From positions 372,001 to 436,000 of the forward strand of contig NZ_SBFF01000002.1 of the NCBI RefSeq assembly GCF_004151485.1: 64,000 nucleotides of DNA. The letters are read 5' to 3'. The notes under the pieces were generated by a model. That model searched no databases and was not told the origin of the DNA. It saw only the letters and a program-made list of their open reading frames with translations. This document shows, one piece after another, positions 25,630 to 33,324 of the stretch. Made by a program: the position numbers and the translations under genes. Origin of the DNA: Sphingosinicella sp. CPCC 101087. GTDB lineage: Bacteria; Pseudomonadota; Alphaproteobacteria; Sphingomonadales; Sphingomonadaceae. The first letter of the stretch is position 1, and every line of letters begins with the position of its first letter.

Positions 25630-27581
25630 TTGCCCTGGCAGACATTCTGCTCGTTGGTGCCGACGAACGGATTGAACGGACACAGCACCCAGCGCAGCCG
25701 GGTCGTCGTGCTGCCGGTCGGGATCTGGATCCGATCGGAACGGTTCGCCGGATCGGCATTGCCGATCGAACCGCCAAGGCGGATCCCAGCATTGTGAAGG
25801 CCCAGAAAGGCGATCATGTCGCTCTGGTCGTTGCCGTCGCCGGACGAGGCGATCGCGCCGACGAGCTGGTTGCCGCGATAGATCGGCACGCCGCCGGCGA
25901 ACAGGGTGATCCCGTTATTGATCCGGTTGCGGCCCGGCCTGACCTGCGGGGAGCGCGTGCAGCTCCGCGGTACATCGGTGGCATTGGCGCCGAGCACGAA
26001 GCCGACGTGCCCCAGGATGTCGTCGGTGATCAGCCGCGACTGCAGTCCGGTCGAGAAGATGTTGAACTGCTCGATCGGGCCGGACAGCGGTCCGGGCGGG
26101 CGGCCGAGCTGCCCGTCGGGAAACCAGGGCCGGGCGATATTGCCGATGCCGCGCAGCGAGAATGCCGTGTTGCCGGTGAGCGCCGAGGGATCGCCAAGGA
26201 AGGTGCGTACCGCGGCGACATAATCGGAGACGCCCGACGTAGGATTGGCCAGCAGGTCCGGAGCCGCGAAACGGCTGGAGAAGAAGACCGTGGTCCGCGC
26301 CTTCTGAGGAACCGCGTCGATCGCATCGACCAATGCGTCGGGACCGCGCACCAGGCCGAGAATCTCGCCATTGGTATCGACCACGACCATGGTGTTCTGA
26401 GCACGATTGTCGAGCGGATAGCGCAGCTGCGCGCGAGCCGCGCGCTGGACCTTGAAGGCCTCCTCGAGCAGCGCGCGCACCTCCGAGGCGGACAGCGCGC
26501 CGGCCCCGTCCGTGCCGGCGCGGGCGGGATAACGATTGCTCCCGGCGCCGTCGCTGACCACCCAGACTTCCGGCACGTCATACTCGCCGGCGGCAGCCGG
26601 GCGGATTCCGGACTCCTCGCTTCCGTAGACCGTCCCGGGCACGATCACCGCATCATTGTATCCGCGGATGGCGACGAGGTTGCCGACGGTGCCGTTGATC
26701 GACGCGAAGGCGGGGGCGCTGCCAGGACTGCTTCGGAAATCGGCCGGCGTGGCATCGGAATAGCGCAGCAGGGTGCCGTCCACCGCTATCCGGTTGGCGC
26801 GGATCTGCGGCGCCGGTTCGAAGCCGGCGGTGGCGGCGAGGGCGATGACCTCCTCGACGTTGCCGTCCTTGTCCAGAAACTCGGTATCGAATCCGTAGAC
26901 GCCATCACCGATGACCGCGACGGATCCGACCACCGCGCCGTTCTTGTACAGCGGGAAGGCGCCGGGATCGGCGCCGACGCCGAGTGGACCTCGGTGGCTT
27001 CCGGCCCGGTTCGGAAAGCGGCTTGCGACGTCAGAGCAGGGAAGCTGGCTGAACTGAACGCTGAACAGTGGGCCGCTTTCCAGGCCTCGGGTGCCGCGCG
27101 ATGGCGGGAAAGTCTCTTGAACGATGTCGTTCGCGGTGCGGCTGGAGAAGGCCGCCCCCATGGACGAGAAATAAGAGGAAGTGAGCGCCTTGGAGATGCC
27201 TCCGGCAAGCGCCGCCGGCGCCGGCAGGTCGAGGTCCTGCAGATCGGTGCTCCGGCCGTTCGGAGCGGGCGGCGTTCGCAGCGTCAGGTCGGTCCCGTTC
27301 ATGACGAAGGCGGCGAGGACGTTGCCGACCCGGTCGATGACGATGAATCCGGAGGGCTGACCCTGGGCCTGCGCTTCCGCCACCCCCTGCGCGATGATTC
27401 GTTCGACGTCGGAGACGGTGAGGTTCACCAGTGCCGGCGTCTGGAACAACGCCTGTGGCGCCGGCGGCGGCGGCGGGGGAGGGGGCGGCACGGGATTCTC
27501 GTTGCCGCCGCCTCCCCCGCCGCCGCCGCAGGAGGCGACGAGAAGGGCGGCCATGGCAATCAACGATACGCTACGCCTCAC
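25626..27581 (-). CDS. Lipoprotein with two HbpS/GlcG (DUF336-like) domains
   Basis: A 651-aa protein. The lipobox LLVASC is followed by a Gly run and a proline run (residues about 18-42) as a flexible tether. Two copies of a GlcG/HbpS-like fold follow, about 48-300 and 350-615; both show the family's opening helix-strand (VERIIAQGVAEAQAQGQPSG / VRALLEEAFKVQRAARAQL), the VVDxxGxxLxxxR strand (FIVIDRVGNVLAAF; MVVVDTNGEILGLVRGPDA) and a GGVPIYRGNQLVGAIASSGD C-terminal motif in copy 2. HbpS-type proteins bind haem or iron and some sense redox stress; GlcG is of unclear role. GTG start with GGAGG at ideal spacing, overlapping the upstream cytochrome stop (GTGA). Likely anchored at the outer or inner membrane as a haem-binding partner (inference). 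Confidence 0.85.
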   Translation of the reverse strand: MRRSVSLIAMAALLVASCGGGGGGGGNENPVPPPPPPPPPAPQALFQTPALVNLTVSDVERIIAQGVAEAQAQGQPSGFIVIDRVGNVLAAFVMNGTDLTLRTPPAPNGRSTDLQDLDLPAPAALAGGISKALTSSYFSSMGAAFSSRTANDIVQETFPPSRGTRGLESGPLFSVQFSQLPCSDVASRFPNRAGSHRGPLGVGADPGAFPLYKNGAVVGSVAVIGDGVYGFDTEFLDKDGNVEEVIALAATAGFEPAPQIRANRIAVDGTLLRYSDATPADFRSSPGSAPAFASINGTVGNLVAIRGYNDAVIVPGTVYGSEESGIRPAAAGEYDVPEVWVVSDGAGSNRYPARAGTDGAGALSASEVRALLEEAFKVQRAARAQLRYPLDNRAQNTMVVVDTNGEILGLVRGPDALVDAIDAVPQKARTTVFFSSRFAAPDLLANPTSGVSDYVAAVRTFLGDPSALTGNTAFSLRGIGNIARPWFPDGQLGRPPGPLSGPIEQFNIFSTGLQSRLITDDILGHVGFVLGANATDVPRSCTRSPQVRPGRNRINNGITLFAGGVPIYRGNQLVGAIASSGDGNDQSDMIAFLGLHNAGIRLGGSIGNADPANRSDRIQIPTGSTTTRLRWVLCPFNPFVGTNEQNVCQGK

Positions 27582-28954
27582 CTGAGCCTCCGAATGGCGG
27601 CGGCGGCCCGTCCGAGCGCAGCGCGGAATTCACCGGGGCTGTAGGCGTTGGGATCTCGGACGGCCCGATACGCAGAATTGATGTCCACCCGGATGTCGTT
27701 GGCCGAGCTCTCGGAGACCTGGCGCTCGTCGACCAGGGCGGAGAGCAGGGTATCGGTCGCCATCACCGCCTGCACGCTTCCGGCATAATCGGTGAAGCGC
27801 GGGCTGATCGCGCCGCTGGTGATCGAATCGATGATCGCGAATACCTGGCCGCGGCCCACCCGGGCGCCGCTGAAAGCGGTGGCGAGGGCGCGAACCGTTT
27901 CCTGCAACGTCCCGGCCGCTCGTACCGCGGCGGCGCGGTCGCGCGCGAGCGCCTGGTGGAAGGCGCGGCTGTCGCGCTCGAACCGCTGCGACAGGTCCGG
28001 GGCGACGACGCGAGCCGCGGCGGCGAGCATGATCATGTTCTCGTCATTGTAAGGCGGCATGCCGGACGGGATCGGTCGGCTCGGATTGGCCACGGCAGTC
28101 GGCCGGAAATTCGGCTCGTCCGAGATGCGGCGGTGGCAACTGTGGCAGTCGAAGAAGTAGAATTCGGGGAAGATGCCGTCGGTGCCGCGGCCGGCCGTCG
28201 TGAACAGGCCGAGCGACCGGTCGAGCGCCATCGCCTGCCCGACCGCCCACATCTGGACGGAATCTATAGCGCCCTTTCGATTGTGATAGTCCTCATCTTC
28301 CTGGTGATGCTGCTGCAGTGTCGTGAACAGGTCGAGCTCGAACGAGATGCGGGGATGGCCTGCCGCCATGATGCGGTGGGTGACGAACTGTCCCTCGTCC
28401 GCGCTGCCGAAATGGCAGTCGAGGCAGACTGCGGCGCGGGCGCGCGGATTTTCAAGCGGCACCAGGCCCCGCGACACGTTGTTGGCGTGCGTGCCGCCCA
28501 CCGAATAGTGGCTCGACAGCCAGCCGGAGGCCGGGCCGTGACAGGATTCGCAGCCGACGCCGTCGGAAAGCTGGAAACGCGCACCGCGCGCCGCGGCGGG
28601 CGTCGCATGGCAGCCGAGGCACATTTCGGCGCTGCTCGCCTCGCCAATGCCCAGGCGCTGGGCAATGACCTTGCTCCGGGGATCGCTCAGCACGGCATAG
28701 GCCCGGCTGTGCGCGCCGGCGGCGCTCGACGGGTCCTGCCACAGCATGATTTCGTCCTGGCGGACTACGGGTCCGTCGCCCTCGCTGCGGCCGTGGCAGG
28801 TCGTCCCGCCACAGCTCGCGACGCCGACGAACGTGGCGCCGCCGGCCTGCGCGAGGGCCGGCGCCTCGGCCGGCCGGACGAGCAGCAGGAATCCGGCCAG
28901 CGCGGCGAACGCCAGCGCGCCGAAGCCCACGAAGAATTTACGGCTGCCCCCCAT
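27578..28954 (-). CDS. Multihaem cytochrome c (cytochrome c554-like, one CX4CH plus four CXXCH)
   Basis: A 458-aa protein. It has an N-terminal hydrophobic segment (FFVGFGALAFAALAGFLLLV, signal or anchor), then a CX4CH site (CGGTTCH, Cys48) and four CXXCH sites: CLGCH, CESCH, CLDCH and CHSCH. The arrangement GVASCGGTTCHG... CLGCH...CESCHGPA resembles cytochrome c554-family proteins that move electrons in the periplasm. The last 180 residues are haem-free and helical. The chosen ATG (28952-28954) has GGAGGGCAG directly upstream. It is the first gene of a four-gene operon; its stop overlaps the next GTG (GTGA). It is divergent from the ThDP enzyme gene across 267 bp. Confidence 0.87.
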   Translation of the reverse strand: MGGSRKFFVGFGALAFAALAGFLLLVRPAEAPALAQAGGATFVGVASCGGTTCHGRSEGDGPVVRQDEIMLWQDPSSAAGAHSRAYAVLSDPRSKVIAQRLGIGEASSAEMCLGCHATPAAARGARFQLSDGVGCESCHGPASGWLSSHYSVGGTHANNVSRGLVPLENPRARAAVCLDCHFGSADEGQFVTHRIMAAGHPRISFELDLFTTLQQHHQEDEDYHNRKGAIDSVQMWAVGQAMALDRSLGLFTTAGRGTDGIFPEFYFFDCHSCHRRISDEPNFRPTAVANPSRPIPSGMPPYNDENMIMLAAAARVVAPDLSQRFERDSRAFHQALARDRAAAVRAAGTLQETVRALATAFSGARVGRGQVFAIIDSITSGAISPRFTDYAGSVQAVMATDTLLSALVDERQVSESSANDIRVDINSAYRAVRDPNAYSPGEFRAALGRAAAAIRRLR

Positions 28955-29221
28955 CTGCCCTCCATGCCGCCCCGTTTCCCCCAGAGCAGCCACAGAACGT
29001 GTCCGAAACTATGGACCGAAACGCCCGACCTGCGCAAGCCGGAAAGCCCGACCCCGATGCTTGCGAGCCGCGCGAAGGGGTGGCTTGCAAGCTGCTGATG
29101 ACAGTTGAAACAATCCTCGGTACATCAAGGGGAGAAATGGGGGGGACCGGGCGGATCGTGGCCGTCTCGGCCGGCCTCCGCCATGATCCATCGCCCGTGC
29201 GGGCGCCATCGGAGCGGCGAG

Positions 29222-30946
29222 ATGACCAAAGCCTCTGATCTGTTCGTCCAGTGCCTCGAAGAGGAAGGGGTGGAGTATATCTTCGGCGTCCCCGGCGAGG
29301 AGAATCTCGACTTTCTCGACAGCCTGTCGCGCTCAGGCCGCATCAAGCTGGTCCTCACCCGGCATGAGCAGGGAGCGGGTTTCATGGCCGCCACCTACGG
29401 CCGCCACACCGGCCGCACGGGCGTTTGCCTCGCTACATTGGGCCCCGGCGCGACCAATTTCGTGACCGCCGCGGCCTACGCCCAGCTCGGCGGCATGCCG
29501 ATGCTGATGATCACCGGCCAGAAGCCGATCAAGAAATCCAAGCAGGGCCGGTTCCAGATTCTCGACGTCGTCGACATGATGGGTCCGATCACCAAATATA
29601 CGCACCAGCTGGCCTCCGCCGACAATATTCCGAGCCGGGTGCGCGAAGCGATCCGGCTCGCGGAGGAGGAGAAGCCCGGCGCCGTCCATCTCGAGCTCCC
29701 CGAGGACATTGCCGACGAGACGACCGAATCGCGCCCGCTGAAGCGAAGCCTGGTGCGGCGGCCGCTGGCGGACGAGAAATCGGTGCGCGCCGCGGTCACC
29801 AAGATCGAGCAGGCGCGTTCGCCGGTCCTGGTGCTCGGCGCCGGCGCCAATCGCAAGATGACGAGCCGGATGCTGCTCCAGTTCATCGAGAAGACCGGCA
29901 TCCCCTTCATCACGACCCAGCTCGGCAAGGGCGTCATCGACGAGATGCATCCCAAGTTCCTCGGCTGCGCGGCGCTGTCCGCCGGCGACTTCGTCCACAA
30001 GGCGATCGAGGCGGCCGACCTCATCATCAATGTCGGCCATGACGTGATCGAGAAGCCGCCTTTCTTCATGATGCAGGGCGGAACCGAGGTGATCCATGTC
30101 AGCACGAAGACGGCCGAAGTCGACCCCGTTTATTTCCCCCAGGTCGAGGTGATCGGCGACATCGCCAACGCAATGTGGCAGATCAAGGAGGACATCGTCC
30201 CGTCCGGCACCTGGACGTTCGACCGCATGCTGCGCGCGCGGGAGGCGGAGCTCGAGCATAGCGCGAGCTTGTGCGACGACATGCGCTTCCCGATCTTCCC
30301 GCCCTGCCTGGTCAAGCGCGTGCGCGAGGCGATGCCGGCCGACGGCATCATCTGCCTGGACAATGGCGTCTACAAGATCTGGTTCGCGCGCAACTATCCG
30401 GCGCGCCAGTCGAACACGGTGCTGCTCGACAATGCGCTGGCGACGATGGGCGCCGGCCTGCCGTCGGCGATGGCCTCGGCGATGATCTATCCCGACCGCA
30501 AGGTCATGGCGATCTGCGGCGACGGCGGCTTCATGATGAACAGCCAGGAGATGGAGACCGCGGTTCGGCTCGGGCTCAACCTCACCGTGCTGATCCTGCG
30601 CGACGACGCCTATGGCATGATCCGCTGGAAGCAGGCCAATATGGGCTTCACCGACTTCGGCCTCACCTACGGCAATCCCGACTTCGTCAAATATGCCGAG
30701 GCCTATGGCGCCAGCGGCTACCGCGTCGACAGCGCCGAAGGGCTGCCCGGCCTGCTCGAGCGCTGCCTCGACACGCCGGGCGTCCACCTGATCGATTGCC
30801 CGGTCGATTATTCGGAGAATGACCGGATCCTCAACAAGGACATCAAGGAGCTGAGCGCCGCACTGCAGGCCGGCCGACCTGCGGGCCTCACCTTCGAGAC
30901 CGCCGAAGCGGCCGCACCGGTCTCGGTCGGTCCAACGCCGGCCTGA
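29222..30946 (+). CDS. Thiamine-diphosphate enzyme, acetolactate synthase large-subunit-like
   Basis: A 574-aa cytosolic enzyme of the ThDP-dependent decarboxylase/carboligase family. The N-terminal Pyr domain has the catalytic Glu in TRHEQGAGFMA near residue 47 and the GPGATNFVTA loop. A central Rossmann-like domain follows, then the PP domain with GDGGFMMNSQEM (GDG motif) and RDDAYG, which bind Mg-ThDP. Closest recognisable group: acetolactate synthase (AlsS/IlvB), joining two pyruvates; with no small subunit nearby, a catabolic or different carboligase role is equally possible. The start was chosen at 29222 (GGAGCGGCGAG upstream). An aldehyde dehydrogenase follows 183 bp later, so the pair may process 2-oxoacid-derived aldehydes (inference). 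Confidence 0.88.
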   Translation: MTKASDLFVQCLEEEGVEYIFGVPGEENLDFLDSLSRSGRIKLVLTRHEQGAGFMAATYGRHTGRTGVCLATLGPGATNFVTAAAYAQLGGMPMLMITGQKPIKKSKQGRFQILDVVDMMGPITKYTHQLASADNIPSRVREAIRLAEEEKPGAVHLELPEDIADETTESRPLKRSLVRRPLADEKSVRAAVTKIEQARSPVLVLGAGANRKMTSRMLLQFIEKTGIPFITTQLGKGVIDEMHPKFLGCAALSAGDFVHKAIEAADLIINVGHDVIEKPPFFMMQGGTEVIHVSTKTAEVDPVYFPQVEVIGDIANAMWQIKEDIVPSGTWTFDRMLRAREAELEHSASLCDDMRFPIFPPCLVKRVREAMPADGIICLDNGVYKIWFARNYPARQSNTVLLDNALATMGAGLPSAMASAMIYPDRKVMAICGDGGFMMNSQEMETAVRLGLNLTVLILRDDAYGMIRWKQANMGFTDFGLTYGNPDFVKYAEAYGASGYRVDSAEGLPGLLERCLDTPGVHLIDCPVDYSENDRILNKDIKELSAALQAGRPAGLTFETAEAAAPVSVGPTPA

Positions 30947-30974
30947 CCCACGGAAGGCCGTTCGCGACGAGCCT

Positions 30975-31095
30975 GTGCTTCGATGCGCGGCTTCGACGGG
31001 CTAAGCCGCTACTCGGGATGAGCGGAGGAAGGGTTTTCCATCCCCGCTCATGCTGAGTAGGCATTGAGCGAAGTCGAAACGCCGTACCGAAGCAC
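30975..31095. repeat. REP-type elements (family A), inverted pair
   Basis: One copy (30975-31025, GTGCTTCGATGCGCGGCTTC ... GGATGAGCGG) faces an inverted diverged copy (31044-31095, CCGCTCATGCTGAGTAGGCA ...). The same family makes the array at 51011-51303 and the linker of the GIY-YIG-TrmJ fusion at 50674-50724. The pair lies between the ThDP-enzyme and aldehyde dehydrogenase genes and can form a long hairpin. Confidence 0.75.
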
Positions 31096-31129
31096 GGGCC
31101 CGGGCGAACGGAGTTAAGGACACTCAACG

Positions 31130-32593
31130 ATGGTGAAGCTCAAGGACGTCTATCCGCTCTACCTCGCCAACGAGGCGAAGCAGCCCAACGCGGATCTCGA
31201 GGTCACCGACAAATATTCGGGCGAGGTCGCGTTTCGGGTGGCGCAAGCCGACGCCGCCACCATCGACGCGGGAATCGCCGCCGCCGCCGCGGCCGCCGAG
31301 CCAATGGCGCGAATGGCGAGCTACGAGCGCCAGAACGTTCTCCAGCATTGCGTCGACCGCTTCAAGGAACGGTATGACGAACTCGCATATGCCCTGTGCG
31401 TGGAGGCGGGAAAGCCGATCAAGGACAGCGAGGGCGAGGTCACCCGGCTGATCGACACGTTCCGGATCGCGGCCGAGGAATCGGTGAGAATGACGGGCGA
31501 GGTTCAGCCGCTCGACATCTCGCCGCGCGCCAAGGGCTATCAGGGCATCTGGAAACGGGTGCCGATCGGCCCCTGCAGCTTCATCTCGCCCTTCAACTTT
31601 CCCCTGAACCTCGCCGCCCACAAGATCGCGCCCGCGCTCGCGGTCGGCTGCCCGTTCGTCGTCAAGCCGGCGAGCCGGACGCCGCTGGGCACGATCATCA
31701 TCGGCGAGATCCTCGCCGAGACCGACCTGCCCAAGGGCGCTTTCTCCATCCTGCCGGCCCATCGCGAGGGCGCGGACCTGTTCACCACCGACGAGCGGCT
31801 GAAACTGCTCTCCTTCACCGGCTCTCCGGCGGTCGGCTGGGACCTGAAGGCGCGCGCCGGCAAGAAGAAGGTCGTCCTGGAGCTGGGCGGCAATGCCGCC
31901 GTGATCGTCGACCGCGACGCCGATCTCGACGATGCGGTCGAGCGGATCATCTTCGGCGCCTTCTACCAGTCGGGCCAGAGCTGCATCGGCGTCCAGCGCA
32001 TCGTCATCCATGCCGACATCTACAACGAGTTCAGGGACCGGCTCTGCGCCAAGGCGAGCAAGCTGGTCGCCGGCGACCCCAAGGACCGCGACACCTTCAT
32101 CGGGCCGATGATCAGCGAAGGCGAGGCGCGCCGCCTCGACGAATGGGTCCAGGAAGCGCTCGGCGCCGGCGCCCGGCTGCTGTGCGGCGGCAAGAGGGAA
32201 GGGGCGATGCTCGAGGCGACCCTGCTCGAAGGAGTCGACCGGAACTGCCGGGTCTATCGCGAGGAAGCTTTCGGCCCGGTCGCGCTCCTGTCGCGGTTCA
32301 CCGATTTCGATGCCGCGCTCGACGAGGTCAACGATTCCAAGTTCGGCCTTCAGGCCGGGATCTTCACCCGCGACCTGTTCAAGACGCTCGACGCCTGGGA
32401 CCGGCTCGACGTCGGCGGAGTCGTCGTCAACGACGTGCCCAGCTATCGCGTCGACAACATGCCATATGGCGGCGTCAAGGAATCCGGGCTCGGTCGCGAG
32501 GGCGTTCGCTTCGCGATGGAGGACATGACCGAGATCCGCAATCTCGTCATTCGCCGCGGCGCCGGTGCGGCGCTCAGGCAGATGGGGGAATAA
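31130..32593 (+). CDS. NAD(P)-dependent aldehyde dehydrogenase
   Basis: A 487-aa member of the aldehyde dehydrogenase superfamily, oxidising an aldehyde to an acid with NAD(P). The cofactor and catalytic features are visible: FISPFNFPLN near 155, KPASRTPL near 180, FTGSPAVGWDL near 226, the general base Glu in LELGGNAAV near 250 and the nucleophile Cys in YQSGQSCIGVQR near 285, with EEAFGPV near 380. The substrate is not deducible; the divergence from succinate-semialdehyde types suggests glyceraldehyde-3-P or lactaldehyde-type enzymes as options. ATG follows GGAGTTAAGGACACTCAACG. It probably acts with the upstream ThDP enzyme. Confidence 0.9.
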   Translation: MVKLKDVYPLYLANEAKQPNADLEVTDKYSGEVAFRVAQADAATIDAGIAAAAAAAEPMARMASYERQNVLQHCVDRFKERYDELAYALCVEAGKPIKDSEGEVTRLIDTFRIAAEESVRMTGEVQPLDISPRAKGYQGIWKRVPIGPCSFISPFNFPLNLAAHKIAPALAVGCPFVVKPASRTPLGTIIIGEILAETDLPKGAFSILPAHREGADLFTTDERLKLLSFTGSPAVGWDLKARAGKKKVVLELGGNAAVIVDRDADLDDAVERIIFGAFYQSGQSCIGVQRIVIHADIYNEFRDRLCAKASKLVAGDPKDRDTFIGPMISEGEARRLDEWVQEALGAGARLLCGGKREGAMLEATLLEGVDRNCRVYREEAFGPVALLSRFTDFDAALDEVNDSKFGLQAGIFTRDLFKTLDAWDRLDVGGVVVNDVPSYRVDNMPYGGVKESGLGREGVRFAMEDMTEIRNLVIRRGAGAALRQMGE

Positions 32594-32660
32594 GGGCGGA
32601 GCCGTCTGCAGCGCCGCGGCGCTCGCGGGAAGTTCGAAGGCAAGCGCCCTGACGGCTTGC

Positions 32661-33266
32661 TCAGGTCTCGCCCCGGCTGCCGAGCGCCGGCGATCCCAAG
32701 CCCTCCAGCATCAGGTCCACGGCCATGTCTGCCAGGCTGTCGGTGGCGACGCGCCCCTCCGGCCGGAACCAGGTGTGGGTCCAGTTGATCATGCCGAAGA
32801 AGAGCATGGTGAGCGGCAGCGACAGGGGCCCGGTCTCCGGTCGGACCTCCGCGACCAGCGCCTCGACCGTCGCGATGATCCGGCGCTGCTTGTCGATCAC
32901 TTCCGCGCGCGGGCCGGGGGGGAGATTGTCGAGCTCGTTCAACAGCACCTTCTGGCTGTCCTGCGCGCCGACATAGAGGCGCATGAAGGCCAGGGTCAGC
33001 GTCCGCAGCCGCGTCTCGGCGCTTCCGCTTCGAGTCGCCTCGCCGGCGGCTGCGACGAGCGCGTCGAGATGCGAGGTCATGACCTGGTGGAGGATGTCCT
33101 CCTTGGAGGGGAAATAATGGTAGATGAGCGACTTGGACGCTTTGCACGCCTTTGCCAGATCGGCGATCGAAGCGCCGCGAAATCCGCGCCGCGCGTAGAG
33201 GCGGGCGGCGGCAGCGAGGATCGCGTCGCGGCGCAGGTCGTAATCGGGCGATTGCGGACGGGCCAT
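32661..33266 (-). CDS. TetR family transcriptional regulator
   Basis: A 201-aa regulator. The N-terminal helix-turn-helix (about 10-55) reads RDAILAAAARLYARRGFRG, then SIADLAKACKASKSLIYHYF, the classic TetR signature. The C-terminal ligand domain (about 70-200) is helical with an aromatic patch (FFGMINWTHTWFRP) resembling regulators of acyl-CoA or aldehyde metabolism. It converges on the aldehyde dehydrogenase and lies 58 bp downstream of the beta-lactamase-like gene on the same strand. Targets are unknown. Confidence 0.9.
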   Translation of the reverse strand: MARPQSPDYDLRRDAILAAAARLYARRGFRGASIADLAKACKASKSLIYHYFPSKEDILHQVMTSHLDALVAAAGEATRSGSAETRLRTLTLAFMRLYVGAQDSQKVLLNELDNLPPGPRAEVIDKQRRIIATVEALVAEVRPETGPLSLPLTMLFFGMINWTHTWFRPEGRVATDSLADMAVDLMLEGLGSPALGSRGET

Positions 33267-33324
33267 GACCCATCGTCACGTCCGCGGCGTCAGGAGTCCA
33301 GCCCTTGCGGCGGCTCGGGCGCCG

